A stretch of 64,000 nucleotides of DNA from Pseudotabrizicola alkalilacus (GTDB lineage: Bacteria > Pseudomonadota > Alphaproteobacteria > Rhodobacterales > Rhodobacteraceae), in contig NZ_QWEY01000005.1 of NCBI RefSeq assembly GCF_003443995.1, positions 220,501-284,500 on the forward strand, in the 5' to 3' direction. A model generated the notes under the pieces. That model was not told where the DNA came from and ran no database searches. It saw only the letters and a list, made by a program, of their open reading frames with translations. This document shows, one piece after another, positions 9,730 to 19,133 of the stretch. Every line of letters begins with the position of its first letter. Position 1 is the first letter of the stretch. A program made the position numbers and the translations under genes.

Positions 9730-9839
9730 TGATTGCGCGTTTCTTATGCGCAGCCCCCCTGATGAACGATTGCTTGTGGCGAATCGGAATTGGGTTTTAC
9801 CGTATGGTCAAACAATAACGACAACGGGGGATGACAGAG

Positions 9840-10859
9840 ATGATTGGAATGAAACGGGGTGTGTCGCGGCGGGGAATGATCCTGGGCGGCGGCGTTCTGG
9901 GCCTTGGGGCCGCGTTCCTGCCGCGGGCCGTGATGGCGCAGGAGCCGCTGAAGGTGGCGGGCATCTATACGGTGCCGGTCGAGCAGCAATGGGCCGGGCG
10001 CATCCATCAGTCCGCCGAGGCCGCGAAGGCGGCGGGCGTCGTTGATTACAGCTATACCGAGAACGTGGCCAATACCGATTATCCACGCGTGATGCGCGAA
10101 TATGCCGAAAGCGGTGTCAAACTGATCGTGGGCGAGATTTTCGGGGTCGAAGCCGAGGCGCGCGAAGTGGCGGCGGAATACCCCGAGGTGGCGTTCCTGA
10201 TGGGATCAAGCTTCATGCCCGATGCGGCGGCGAACCCCAATCTGGCGGTGTTTGACAACTACATTCAGGATGCCAGCTATCTGTCCGGCATCATTGCGGG
10301 CGCGATGACGACATCAGGCAATATCGGGCTGGTCGGCGGCTTTCCGATCCCCGAGGTCAACCGGCTGATGCATGCCTTCATGGCCGGTGTGCGCGAGACC
10401 CGGCCCGATGCGCGGTTTCAGGTCACCTTCATCGGCTCATGGTTCGACCCGCCGAAAGCCAAGGAAACGGCGTTCGCGATGATCGAGGCCGGGGCGGATA
10501 TGCTCTATGCCGAGCGGTTCGGCGTGGCCGATGCGGCGGCGGAAAAGGGTGTGCTGGCGATCGGCAATGTGATCGACACCCAAGCCGATTACCCCGAAAC
10601 CGTGGTCGCCTCGGCGCTGTGGCACTTCGAGCCGACGTTCGAGGCGGCGGTGGCAGCGGTGACGGCGGGCAGCTTTGCGGCGGAAAACTATGGCGTTTAC
10701 AGCTATATGAACGTGGGCGGCTGTTCACTGGCCCCGCTGGGGTCGTTCGACGGCAAGGTGCCAGCGGCGGCGATGGAACTTGTGGCGGCACGGCAGGCGG
10801 CGATCATGGATGGCAGCTTTACCGTGACCATTGACGACAGTGAGCCGAAATCGTCGTGA
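9840..10859 (+). CDS. BMP-family ABC transporter substrate-binding protein
   Basis: Periplasmic binding protein of the basic membrane protein (BMP/PnrA/NupA) family, which typically binds nucleosides or nucleobases. The N-terminus has twin arginines (VSRRGMILGG), a hydrophobic stretch and a likely cleavage after VMAQ, suggesting a Tat signal peptide. Internal motifs include GEIFGVEAEAR and VGGFPIPEVNRLMHAF. ATG 9840 lies 9 bases after a GGGGG tract; ATG 9831 and ATG 9849 are alternatives. The gene overlaps the ATPase gene downstream, and a CodA-like deaminase ends the operon, so a purine or pyrimidine base is the likely ligand. Confidence 0.82.
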   Translation: MIGMKRGVSRRGMILGGGVLGLGAAFLPRAVMAQEPLKVAGIYTVPVEQQWAGRIHQSAEAAKAAGVVDYSYTENVANTDYPRVMREYAESGVKLIVGEIFGVEAEAREVAAEYPEVAFLMGSSFMPDAAANPNLAVFDNYIQDASYLSGIIAGAMTTSGNIGLVGGFPIPEVNRLMHAFMAGVRETRPDARFQVTFIGSWFDPPKAKETAFAMIEAGADMLYAERFGVADAAAEKGVLAIGNVIDTQADYPETVVASALWHFEPTFEAAVAAVTAGSFAAENYGVYSYMNVGGCSLAPLGSFDGKVPAAAMELVAARQAAIMDGSFTVTIDDSEPKSS

Positions 10860-12373
10860 GCCTTGCGCAAAGCGGGGCGGAGATTGTCCTTCGCCTTGAC
10901 CAGATTACCAAACGGTTTGGCAGGCTGGTGGCGAATGACGCCATCAGCCTGACCCTGCACCGGGGCGAGGTGCTGGCGCTGCTTGGTGAAAATGGCGCGG
11001 GCAAGACCACGTTGATGAACATCCTGTTCGGGCATTATCTGGCGGATGAAGGGTCAGTGACGGCCTTCGGCCAGCCCTTGCCTGCGGGCCAGCCGAAAGC
11101 CGCCTTGGCGGCGGGCATCGGCATGGTGCATCAGCATTTCACGCTGGCCGATCAGCTGACGGTGCTGGAAAACATCACGCTGGGCACGGAAAGCCTGTGG
11201 AGCCTTGGCCGGGGGCGGGCAGCGGCGCTGGCAAAGGTGCAGGGGTTGAGCCGCGATTTCGGGCTGGCGGTGGACCCGTTGGCGCGCATCGCCGATCTGT
11301 CGGTGGGCGAGCGGCAGCGGGTGGAGATCCTCAAGGCGTTGTACCGCGACGCGCGGATCCTGATCCTCGATGAACCCACAGCGGTGCTGACCCCGCAAGA
11401 GGCCGAAGCGCTGTTCCAGACTTTGCGGCTGGCCACGGCGCGCGGGTTGTCGGTGATCTTCATCAGTCACAAGCTGCACGAGGTGATGGGGCATTCTGAT
11501 ACCTGCGTGGTGCTGCGCCATGGCCGGGTGGTGGGGCAGGTGGCGACCCGTGACACCGACCGCCGCGCGCTGGCTGCGCTGATGGTCGGGGCCGAGATGA
11601 CCGAGGCCACCGTCGCGCCCGGCGTGCCGGGGCCGGTCCGGCTGTCGCTGACGGGCGTGCGGGCGGGCCCGTTGCGCGACCTGACGCTGGAGCTGCGGGC
11701 GGGCACCATCACCGGGCTGGCGGGCGTGTCGGGCAACGGACAGGCGGCGCTGGCCGATCTGATCGGCGGTGCACTGGGCCCCGAGGCGGGAGAGATGCGG
11801 GTGGACGGCGCGCCGGTGTCACGGTGGACCCCGCGCGCGGCGCTTGCGGCTGGGGTCGGGCGCATTCCCGAAGACCGCCACAAGACCGGCACGGTGGCCG
11901 ATTTCACGCTGGCGGAAAACGCGGTGCTGGAGACCTATGCACAGCGCTTTTCCAAGCTGGGGTTCATCGACTGGGCGGCGGTTCGGTCGCATGCGATGGG
12001 CCTGATCGCGGGTTATGACGTGCGCTGTCCGGGGCCGGAGGCACGCATAAGACTGCTGTCGGGCGGCAACATGCAAAAGCTGATCCTGGGCCGGGTGATG
12101 GAAGAGACCCCCGGCATCCTGATCGCCAATCAGCCGGTGCGGGGGCTCGACGTGGGGGCGATTGCCTATGTGCACGGGCGGCTGGTCGCGGCGCGCGATG
12201 CGGGGGCGGCGGTGCTGCTGATCTCGGAGGATCTGGACGAGGTGATGGGGCTGTCGGATGTGATTCATGTGATCAGCGAGGGGCGGTTGTCGCCTGCGTT
12301 TGCGCGCGGGGCGCTGAGCCAAGGGGAACTGGGGTTGTGGATGGCCGGGCAGGGGTTTGAAGATGCGGCTTGA
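10856..12373 (+). CDS. ABC transporter ATP-binding protein, two fused ATPase domains (BMP/nucleoside type)
   Basis: Cytoplasmic energy-coupling subunit of 505 aa with two ABC cassettes in tandem, like RbsA and the NupA/YufO family. The first cassette has Walker A GENGAGKTTL, signature LSVGERQRVEI and Walker B LILDEPTAVL. The second is degenerate, as is usual for this family: GVSGNGQA in place of Walker A, and LLSGGNMQKLILGR as signature. It starts at GTG 10856 inside the TGA of the binding-protein gene. The downstream permease begins before its stop. Confidence 0.88.
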   Translation: MSLAQSGAEIVLRLDQITKRFGRLVANDAISLTLHRGEVLALLGENGAGKTTLMNILFGHYLADEGSVTAFGQPLPAGQPKAALAAGIGMVHQHFTLADQLTVLENITLGTESLWSLGRGRAAALAKVQGLSRDFGLAVDPLARIADLSVGERQRVEILKALYRDARILILDEPTAVLTPQEAEALFQTLRLATARGLSVIFISHKLHEVMGHSDTCVVLRHGRVVGQVATRDTDRRALAALMVGAEMTEATVAPGVPGPVRLSLTGVRAGPLRDLTLELRAGTITGLAGVSGNGQAALADLIGGALGPEAGEMRVDGAPVSRWTPRAALAAGVGRIPEDRHKTGTVADFTLAENAVLETYAQRFSKLGFIDWAAVRSHAMGLIAGYDVRCPGPEARIRLLSGGNMQKLILGRVMEETPGILIANQPVRGLDVGAIAYVHGRLVAARDAGAAVLLISEDLDEVMGLSDVIHVISEGRLSPAFARGALSQGELGLWMAGQGFEDAA

Positions 12374-13406
12374 ACCCGTCGCCAACCCGACGCTGCTGCG
12401 CCAGCTTGGCCTGCCCGCGCTGGCGCTGGGGGCCACGGTGCTGGTCGCCATGGCGCTGGCGCTGCTGGCCGGGGCCGATCCGCTGGCGGTGCTGGGGCAG
12501 ATCGTGACCGGGGCCGTGGGATCTCGCTTTGCCCTGCTGGAAACGCTGAACCGCGCGACGCCGCTGATCTTTACCGGGCTGGCGGTGGCGGTGGCGTTCC
12601 GGGCCAGGCTGTGGAACATCGGGGCCGAGGCCCAGCTATATGCGGGCGCGATCATCGCGGTGCTCTTGGGCACCGGCGCGCTGGGCGCGCCGTTCGTGCT
12701 GCCGGTGAGTGCTGCGGTGGCGCTGCTGGCCGGGGCGATGCTGCTGCTGGTGCCGGTGCTGCTGAAGGTGCGGCTGGGGGTGGATGAGGTGGTGACCACG
12801 CTGCTTTTGAACTTCATCATGGCGCTGTTTGTCAGCTATCTGCTGGAAGGCCCGCTGAAAGACCCGATGGGCATGGGCTGGCCGAAATCCGCCGCGCTGA
12901 TCCCCGAGGCGCGGCTGCCGCGCATCATTGACGGTCTGCGGCTGCACTGGGGCTTTGGGCTGGCGCTGATCTCGGCGGGGATCGTCTGGGTGATCCAGAG
13001 CCGCACCACGCTGGGGTTCGAGATGCGGGCGGTGGGGGCCAATATCCGCGCCGCGCGCTTTGCCGGTATGCCGGTGAACGCGGTGCTGGTGAAAACCGCG
13101 CTGCTGTCGGGCGGGCTTGCGGCTTTGGCCGGGTGGTCAGAAGTGGCGGGGGCCAAGGGGCACCTGTCTTTGGACCTGTCGCCGGGCTTTGGGTATACCG
13201 GCATCATCGTCGCCATGCTGGCGCTGTTGCATCCCTTGGGCGTGGTGGTGACGGCCCTGTTTGTCGCCGGGGTCTTCGTCGGAGCCGATGCCATGAGCCG
13301 CGCCGCTGGGGTGCCGACCTATATCGCCGACATGCTGCTGGCGGTGGCGCTGCTTTTCATGGTGCTGGCAATTGCGCTGACAAAGGTGCGGGTGGTGCGG
13401 GGATGA
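12363..13406 (+). CDS. ABC transporter permease, BMP/nucleoside type, subunit 1
   Basis: Inner-membrane permease of 347 aa in the BPD_transp_2 family (YufP/NupB-like), with many hydrophobic segments. The EMRAVGANIRAARFAGM loop is the usual cytoplasmic coupling motif of this family. ATG 12363 is preceded by AGGGG at 12351-12355 with 7 bases spacing and overlaps the ATPase stop; an upstream TTG at 12357 is less likely. It pairs with the second permease, from which it is separated by a GC-rich repeat. Confidence 0.85.
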   Translation: MRLEPVANPTLLRQLGLPALALGATVLVAMALALLAGADPLAVLGQIVTGAVGSRFALLETLNRATPLIFTGLAVAVAFRARLWNIGAEAQLYAGAIIAVLLGTGALGAPFVLPVSAAVALLAGAMLLLVPVLLKVRLGVDEVVTTLLLNFIMALFVSYLLEGPLKDPMGMGWPKSAALIPEARLPRIIDGLRLHWGFGLALISAGIVWVIQSRTTLGFEMRAVGANIRAARFAGMPVNAVLVKTALLSGGLAALAGWSEVAGAKGHLSLDLSPGFGYTGIIVAMLALLHPLGVVVTALFVAGVFVGADAMSRAAGVPTYIADMLLAVALLFMVLAIALTKVRVVRG

Positions 13407-13429
13407 GATTTCATGGCTTCGCCTGTGCC

Positions 13430-13490
13430 CGGCCCCGGGGGGGCTTCGCGCCCCCCCGGACCCCCCCGCGGAGTATTTGCAAAGCAGCAA
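13430..13490 (+). repeat. dispersed intergenic repeat, copy A (GC hairpin + AGTATTTG core)
   Basis: A G/C-only hairpin at 13435-13459 (CCGGGGGGG and CCCCCCCGG arms) is followed by the core GGAGTATTTGCAAAGCAGCA. The same core is found at about 26559, 40878, 47701 and 50229-50309. Here it interrupts an operon between two permease genes, so it is not simply an operon end. Confidence 0.7.
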
Positions 13491-13518
13491 GCCACGCGGG
13501 TGGTGCGGGGGGCTGGGT

Positions 13519-14457
13519 ATGATTGAGATCCTGATCTCGGCCAGTTTTTGGGCGGCGGTGTTGCGCATCGCCTCGCCGCTGATCTTTGCCACTATGGGCG
13601 AGCTGATCTGCGAGCGGGCCGGGGTTCTGAACCTCGGGATTGAGGGGATCATGGTGATCGGGGCCTTTGCCGGGTGGATGGCGGTCTATCTGGGCCTGCC
13701 GCTCTGGGGCGGGGTCGCGGTAGCCTTTGGCGCGGGGGCGCTGTTCGGGCTGTTGCATGGGGTGCTGGTGGTGCCGTTTGGCCTCAGCCAGCATGTGGTC
13801 GGGCTGGGGGTGACGCTGCTGGCGACCGCGACCGCGTATTTTGCCTACCGGCTGGCCTTGCCGCAGGTGACAAGCCCGCCGAAAATCGTGCCGTTTCAGG
13901 TCTGGGAGGTGCCGGTCCTGTCAAAGATTCCGCTGCTCGGCCCCGCGCTGTTTGCGCAGACGCCGCTGACCTATGCCGCCTTTGCCTGCGCCGGGTTGGT
14001 GGCCTTTGTGTTGTATCGCACGCCCTTGGGGCTGGCGCTCCGGGCGGCGGGAGAGAATCCGGCGGCGCTGGAGGCGCAGGGCGTGTCGGTGACCGGGGTG
14101 CGGATCGGCGCGGTGATGGTCGGATCGGGGCTGATGGCGGTGGGGGGCAGTTTTCTGACGCTGTCGGCGTTTTCGTCGTTTTTCTTCGAGATGGTCAACG
14201 GGCGCGGCTGGATCTGCATTGCGCTGGTGGTGTTCGGGGCGTGGCGGCCGGGCAAGGCGGTGCTGGGGGCGCTGTTGTTTGCCGGGTTCGATGCGTTGCA
14301 GATCCGCTTGCAGCAGACGCCGATGGGCGCGGTGGTGCCGTATCAGCTGTTCCTGATGCTGCCATATGTGTTTTCAATTCTGGCGCTGGTGGTGATGTCA
14401 CGCCGCGCGCAGGTGCCCGCCGCGTTGATGGTGCCTTATACCAAGGGGGAGAGGTGA
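13519..14457 (+). CDS. ABC transporter permease, BMP/nucleoside type, subunit 2
   Basis: Second BPD_transp_2 permease (312 aa, YufQ/NupC-like). The N-terminal GELICERAGVLNLGIEGIM motif is characteristic of this subunit, and LRAAGENPAALEAQGVSV is the coupling loop. ATG 13519 is chosen because the family motif begins some 25 residues after it; an upstream start at 13477 would lie inside the repeat. Its stop overlaps the ATG of the deaminase gene. It completes a BMP-ATPase-permease-permease importer. Confidence 0.86.
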   Translation: MIEILISASFWAAVLRIASPLIFATMGELICERAGVLNLGIEGIMVIGAFAGWMAVYLGLPLWGGVAVAFGAGALFGLLHGVLVVPFGLSQHVVGLGVTLLATATAYFAYRLALPQVTSPPKIVPFQVWEVPVLSKIPLLGPALFAQTPLTYAAFACAGLVAFVLYRTPLGLALRAAGENPAALEAQGVSVTGVRIGAVMVGSGLMAVGGSFLTLSAFSSFFFEMVNGRGWICIALVVFGAWRPGKAVLGALLFAGFDALQIRLQQTPMGAVVPYQLFLMLPYVFSILALVVMSRRAQVPAALMVPYTKGER

Positions 14458-15725
14458 TGTTTGATCTGATCGTCAAGGGCGGCACCCTGCCGGATGGTCG
14501 GGTGGCCGATATCGGCATCCGCGGCGACCGGATTGTCGAGGTGGGGCAGATCGTGGCCGGGGCAGGCCGCGTGATTGATGCCTCCGGCGATCTGGTCAGC
14601 CCGCCCTTTGTCGACCCGCATTTTCATATGGATGCGGTCTTGTCCTATGGCCTGCCAAGGGTGAATGCCTCGGGCACGCTGCTGGAGGGCATCGCCCTGT
14701 GGGGCGAGTTGCGCGCGGTTGCCACGGTGGAGGAGATGGTGGCCCGCGCTCTGCGCTATTGTGACTGGGCGGTCAGCATGGGGCTGCTGGCGATCCGTAC
14801 CCATGTTGACACCACGCCCGACCATCTGCGCGGGGTGGAGGCGATGCTGGAGGTCAAGCGCCTTGTGGCCCCCTATCTGGATCTGCAACTCGTGGCTTTC
14901 CCGCAGGATGGGCTCTACCGCAGCGCGACGGGTCGGCAGAATGTGCTGCGCGCGCTGGATATGGGCGTGGATGTGGTCGGCGGCATCCCGCATTTCGAGC
15001 GCACGATGGAGGAGGGGGCGGAATCCTTGCGCGATCTGGGCCGGATCGCGGCAGAGCGCGGGCTGATGTGGGATGTGCATTGCGACGAGACTGACGATCC
15101 GATGAGCCGCCATGTCGAGACGCTGGCGCGCGAGGTGACACGGCATGGTCTGGGCGCGCGGGCGGCGGGGTCGCATCTGACCTCGATGCATTCGATGGAC
15201 AATTACTATGTGTCCAAGCTGATTCCGCTGATCGCGGAGTCGGGGATGTGCGCGATCCCTAACCCTTTGATCAACATCACGCTTCAGGGGCGGCACGACA
15301 GCTACCCCAAGCGGCGCGGGCTGACACGGGTGCGCGAGCTGCAGGCGGCGGGGGTTACCGTGGGCTGGGGGCAGGATTGTGTGCTGGACCCGTGGTACAG
15401 CCTTGGCACGGCGGATATGCTGGATGTGGCTTTCATGGGGCTGCATGTTGCGCAGATGACCCATCCGGTCGAGATGGCGCGCTGTTTCGGAATGGTGACG
15501 CAGGACAATGCTGCGATCATGGGTCTGCAGGATTACGGGCTGGCGCCGGGCTGTGTCGCGTCGCTGGTGGTGCTGGATGCGGGCGGGCCGGTTGAAGCGC
15601 TGCGGCTGCGTCCGGACCGTCTGGCGGTGGTATCAAAGGGCCGGATCGTGGCGGAAAAGCCGCGCAATGACACGCGGCTGGCCCTGCCGGGGCGGCCGGA
15701 AACGGTGCGGCGGCGGCATCCGTGA
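14457..15725 (+). CDS. CodA-like amidohydrolase (cytosine deaminase family)
   Basis: Zn/Fe-dependent amidohydrolase of 422 aa, aligning residue for residue with E. coli cytosine deaminase as I recall that sequence. H55 and H57 (DPHFHMD), Q150, H208, E211, H240 and D307 match CodA H61, H63, Q156, H214, E217, H246 and D313, all at a constant offset of 6. The next residue, CodA D314, is C308 here (GQDCVLDPWY). In CodA that position shapes the base-binding pocket and alters specificity when changed, so cytosine may not be the true substrate. ATG 14457 overlaps the permease stop. The co-encoded BMP importer suggests salvage or degradation of an imported base such as cytosine, isoguanine or a modified pyrimidine. 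Confidence 0.85.
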   Translation: MFDLIVKGGTLPDGRVADIGIRGDRIVEVGQIVAGAGRVIDASGDLVSPPFVDPHFHMDAVLSYGLPRVNASGTLLEGIALWGELRAVATVEEMVARALRYCDWAVSMGLLAIRTHVDTTPDHLRGVEAMLEVKRLVAPYLDLQLVAFPQDGLYRSATGRQNVLRALDMGVDVVGGIPHFERTMEEGAESLRDLGRIAAERGLMWDVHCDETDDPMSRHVETLAREVTRHGLGARAAGSHLTSMHSMDNYYVSKLIPLIAESGMCAIPNPLINITLQGRHDSYPKRRGLTRVRELQAAGVTVGWGQDCVLDPWYSLGTADMLDVAFMGLHVAQMTHPVEMARCFGMVTQDNAAIMGLQDYGLAPGCVASLVVLDAGGPVEALRLRPDRLAVVSKGRIVAEKPRNDTRLALPGRPETVRRRHP

Positions 15726-15879
15726 CCTGTCCGGCACGCAGAGAAACTGGCAGAGACGACTAAAATGCCATGCAATATGTGGCGCGGTTAAACGGTTCCT
15801 TCAGGCTTTCAGCGCTACCCATTGATCACACGGAGGGTCGCAACAGCCCCTCTGAGGCGGATCAGAGGGTCATGAAACG

Positions 15880-16164
15880 ATGCGCAGAATTGAACTTGCA
15901 GCGAAGGTCACACCGGATTCGGCGCAGGCCTTGTGGTATGAGCTGGAAAGCCGGTTTGATGCAGCCGGGGCAAAGCCCGGCATCACGATTGAAGCCGCCG
16001 CCGTCCGGCATCTGAGCGCGGCTGCGGTACAGGTGCTGCTTATGGCGCGCAAACGGGCGCAGCGGGATGGTGGCGCATTGGTGCTTGCCTCCCCTTCGCC
16101 CGAATGCATCGACTGTTTGCGGATCATGGGTGCGTCGTCTCTGATCGGGGAGGATGCGGCATGA
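15880..16164 (+). CDS. cheS: STAS-domain protein, probable chemotaxis protein CheS
   Basis: A 94-aa single STAS domain. The segment around AAVRHLSAAAVQVLLMARK is the usual loop-helix after the conserved STAS position. It begins the chemotaxis operon, with its stop overlapping the cheY1 ATG. In Sinorhizobium meliloti a CheS of about this size is encoded just before cheY1-cheA, binds CheA and speeds CheY1 dephosphorylation. Order and size match, so I call it CheS-like; the name rests on synteny and fold rather than on a specific motif. The 154 bases upstream hold no gene that I can see. Confidence 0.68.
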   Translation: MRRIELAAKVTPDSAQALWYELESRFDAAGAKPGITIEAAAVRHLSAAAVQVLLMARKRAQRDGGALVLASPSPECIDCLRIMGASSLIGEDAA

Positions 16165-16529
16165 GCCTGCGGATTCTAGCGGTCGACGATTCCCTCACCA
16201 TGCGCGAAATGCTCCGGCAGACCCTGACCGAAGCCGGGTTTCACGTGGTTCTGGCCGAAGATGGTCTTGACGCGCTGGATCGCTTGCCGGGGGCGGAGCC
16301 GGACCTGATTCTGACAGATCTGAACATGCCGAAAATGGATGGGTTCGGTCTGATTGACGCCGTGCGCAATGGCGACATGTATGCGCGCGTTCCGATTCTG
16401 GTGCTGACAACCGAAAGTGCCGCCACGCTCAAGGATCGTGCCCGGACGGCTGGTGCGACCGGCTGGATCACCAAACCGTTTGATGAACAATCGCTCGTCT
16501 CGACCATTCGTCGCGTCGCAGCTGTGTGA
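16161..16529 (+). CDS. cheY1: chemotaxis response regulator CheY (first copy)
   Basis: Single-domain receiver of 122 aa. The acidic pair is in AVDDSLTM, the phosphorylation site in ILTDLNMPKMDG, the conserved Thr in VLTTES and the Lys in TKPF. There is no output domain. ATG 16161 overlaps the cheS stop, and cheA starts 7 bases after its own stop. Its position next to cheS and cheA matches the S. meliloti CheY1 phosphate-sink regulator; which of the two CheYs in this cluster binds the motor cannot be told from sequence. Confidence 0.9.
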   Translation: MSLRILAVDDSLTMREMLRQTLTEAGFHVVLAEDGLDALDRLPGAEPDLILTDLNMPKMDGFGLIDAVRNGDMYARVPILVLTTESAATLKDRARTAGATGWITKPFDEQSLVSTIRRVAAV

Positions 16530-16536
16530 GGGTGGG

Positions 16537-18660
16537 ATGGCAGGACCAGTTGATCTGAAGGATATCTTCTTTGTCGAAGCAGATGAACTGCTTTCGGCAC
16601 TCGAAGAAGGGTTGCGCGCCATCCAGACCGGCGCTCAGGAAGCTGATACTGTCAACGCCGTGTTCCGCGCCGTGCATTCGATCAAGGGCGGTGCCGGGGC
16701 GTTTGACCTGAAGGCGCTGGTCGGATTTGCCCACAGGTTCGAAACCGTGCTGGACGCGCTGCGGGCCGGGCAGTTGCAGCCGGAAGCGGCGCTGCTCGGG
16801 GCGTTGCTGCATGCCAGCGATCATCTGGCCGACATGATTTCCGCGTCGCGCCAAGGTACAAACACCGATCCGGAGCTGGATGAACGGGTGATCATGGCTC
16901 TGGAGGCGCAGGCGGGCGGCGGCGGTCACAAAGAAGAGGAGGCTTTTGTCTTTGAGCCTCTGGCGCTTGACGGCCCCTTTGGCATGGAGTTCTCGCCCAT
17001 GCCGCTGGTGTCCGGGCGGCGCAGCGTGATGCTGACATTCCGGCCGCATGCGGGGTCATTTGCCTCAGGTCATGATCCCGCGCTGCTCATGCGCGACTTT
17101 TGCGCTGAGGATGAGGTCGAGGTTGATCTTGATCTGAGTGCTTTGCCAGAGGCTGGGAATTTTGATCCCGGTCAATCCTATCTGGGCTGGACTGTCGCCA
17201 TGCAGACAGAGCGGTCTGACAAGGATCTGCTTGCGATTTTCGAATTTATTGAGGGCAGCTGCGATCTGACATTGGTCTCTGACACCTCTATGGCACCTGC
17301 GCCTTCACGCGACCCGCCTCCGCCGGGGGGCCGATCCCCCGCGACCGCGCCCCCACCTGTGGCTGCCCCATCTGTTCCTGCTTCGCCCAAGCCGCCTGCC
17401 GTGGCTCCCGCCGCCGCTGTCCCCCCCCCACCTGCAGGAGCGGCCTCCGCTGCCGGGCCAAGGCCGACGATCCGCGTGGATATCGACCGTGTCGACCGGC
17501 TGGTCGACATTCTGGGCGAACTGGTGATTCATCAGGCGATGCTGACCGAGGCCATCGAACAATCACCGGGCTTTGGCTCGGTTGAGGTGGATCGCAGTCT
17601 GGACCAGCTGCGCCAGCTGTCGCGCCAGATTCAAGAATCGGTCATGGCGATCCGCGCTCAGCCGGTAAAGCCACTGTTCGACCGGATGCACCGGATTGTG
17701 CGCGAGGCGTCGATGGCGGCGGGTAAATCTGCCCGGCTGGTCACCGAAGGCGAGGGTACGGAGGTGGACAAGACCATCATCGAGCGTCTGGCCGATCCGC
17801 TGACCCATATGATCCGCAATTCGGTGGATCACGGCCTGGAAAAGCCCGCGCGTCGTGATGAGATCGGCAAGCCGAATGAAGGCGTGATCAAATTGGCAGC
17901 CGCGCATCGCTCTGGCCGGATTGTCATTACTGTTCAGGATGATGGTGCCGGGATTGACCGCGACAAGGTCCGGTTGATCGCGATCGAAAAGGGGCTGATT
18001 TCCGCCACGGCCGAGCTTTCCCCGCAAGAGATTGACGCGCTGCTGTTCCTGCCTGGCTTTTCCACCGCGACGGAGGTTTCTGCGCTGTCAGGTCGCGGCG
18101 TGGGCATGGATGTGGTCCGTTCCGAAATCGCAGGGCTGGGCGGTCGTGTCGGCATCGCTTCGGTCCGTGGGCAGGGAACCACGCTGACCATAAGCCTGCC
18201 GCTGACGCTTGCAGTTCTGGATGGCATGGTGTTCGAGGCGGCGGGGCAGACCCTGGTGCTGCCGGTTTCCACTATCATTGAAACTCTGCGCCCCGAAGCG
18301 TCCATGCGGCACAATCTGGGCCAGACCGACTCTGTCCTTGACGTGCGCGGGCGCTGCCTGCCGCTGATTGATGTCGGCATGGCTCTTGGTTTCCGGCGCA
18401 GTCTGAAACCGGGCGAAGGCGAAATCGTGGTTGTGGTCGAACGAGGCGATGAGGGCGCAATCGCCCTGATGGTCGACGGGATCCGCGATCAGAGGCAAGT
18501 GGTTATCAAAGGACTTGAGGCCAATTATGGCCAGATCCCCGGCATCGCTGCGGCTACGGTTCTGGGCGATGGCTCGGTTGCGCTGATTCTTGACCCCACC
18601 GATCTGGCTGCCACGGGCCCGATACCCGCCCGTCCTGTCGTTTCCCTTGCTGCGGAGTAA
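16537..18660 (+). CDS. cheA: chemotaxis histidine kinase CheA
   Basis: Central kinase of the chemotaxis pathway, 707 aa. The HPt domain (about 1-110) carries the phosphorylatable H47 in VHSIKGGAG. A region around 150-250 (LTFRPHAGSFASGHDP) probably corresponds to the regulator-binding part. A Pro/Ala-rich linker follows (about 255-305), then the dimerisation helices and the HATPase domain with HMIRNSVDHGLE and GVGMDVVRSEI. A C-terminal CheW-like domain has GQTLVLPVSTIIE. ATG 16537 has a GTGGG upstream; longer starts would lie within cheY1. Confidence 0.93.
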   Translation: MAGPVDLKDIFFVEADELLSALEEGLRAIQTGAQEADTVNAVFRAVHSIKGGAGAFDLKALVGFAHRFETVLDALRAGQLQPEAALLGALLHASDHLADMISASRQGTNTDPELDERVIMALEAQAGGGGHKEEEAFVFEPLALDGPFGMEFSPMPLVSGRRSVMLTFRPHAGSFASGHDPALLMRDFCAEDEVEVDLDLSALPEAGNFDPGQSYLGWTVAMQTERSDKDLLAIFEFIEGSCDLTLVSDTSMAPAPSRDPPPPGGRSPATAPPPVAAPSVPASPKPPAVAPAAAVPPPPAGAASAAGPRPTIRVDIDRVDRLVDILGELVIHQAMLTEAIEQSPGFGSVEVDRSLDQLRQLSRQIQESVMAIRAQPVKPLFDRMHRIVREASMAAGKSARLVTEGEGTEVDKTIIERLADPLTHMIRNSVDHGLEKPARRDEIGKPNEGVIKLAAAHRSGRIVITVQDDGAGIDRDKVRLIAIEKGLISATAELSPQEIDALLFLPGFSTATEVSALSGRGVGMDVVRSEIAGLGGRVGIASVRGQGTTLTISLPLTLAVLDGMVFEAAGQTLVLPVSTIIETLRPEASMRHNLGQTDSVLDVRGRCLPLIDVGMALGFRRSLKPGEGEIVVVVERGDEGAIALMVDGIRDQRQVVIKGLEANYGQIPGIAAATVLGDGSVALILDPTDLAATGPIPARPVVSLAAE

Positions 18661-18664
18661 TGTC

Positions 18665-19132
18665 ATGCGTGCCTCTGGTTTTGCCACCGATCCTGATATC
18701 CGCGAACTGGTTGCTTTCCGGACCGCAGGTCAGGATTTTTGTATCGACATTCTCTCCGTGCGCGAGATCCGCGGCTGGAGCCGTCCGGCCCTTTTGCCGC
18801 ATGCTCCGACTTATGTGCAGGGCGTGATCAATCTGCGCGGCGCCGTAGTACCGATCCTTGATCTGGCACGGCGGTTGGGGCTGGAGCCAATTGAAGACAC
18901 GGACCGCAATGTCATCATCGTCGCAGCGATCCAGAACCGGACCGTCGGTTTGCTGGTGGAGGCGGTGACCGATATTCTGACCGTTCCGGCCTCTGGCGTG
19001 CAGCCAACCCCTGATCTTGCGTCCGAAACCACCCGCAACATGTTGCGTGGCGTTGTTGTTCAGGACAGCCGCCTGATCCGGCTGCTGGATGTTGCGCAGC
19101 TGTTGCCGCAAGCTGACGATGTGGCCGCCTGA
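18665..19132 (+). CDS. cheW: chemotaxis adaptor CheW
   Basis: Couples CheA to the receptor array; 155 aa, the normal size. CheW-fold motifs include FCIDILSVREI, VQGVINLRGAVVPILDL and VGLLVEAVTDIL. It starts 5 bases after the cheA stop; a longer in-frame start lies inside cheA. Confidence 0.93.
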   Translation: MRASGFATDPDIRELVAFRTAGQDFCIDILSVREIRGWSRPALLPHAPTYVQGVINLRGAVVPILDLARRLGLEPIEDTDRNVIIVAAIQNRTVGLLVEAVTDILTVPASGVQPTPDLASETTRNMLRGVVVQDSRLIRLLDVAQLLPQADDVAA

Positions 19133-19133
19133 T

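Noticed and set aside
9733..9754. TGCGC...GCGCA hairpin after the hybrid kinase
   Set aside because: Five base pairs with a nine-base loop and no T tract; not convincing as a terminator.
13430..13490. Insertion-sequence end or mobile element
   Set aside because: No transposase gene and no target duplication at any repeat copy; they look like extragenic palindromes.
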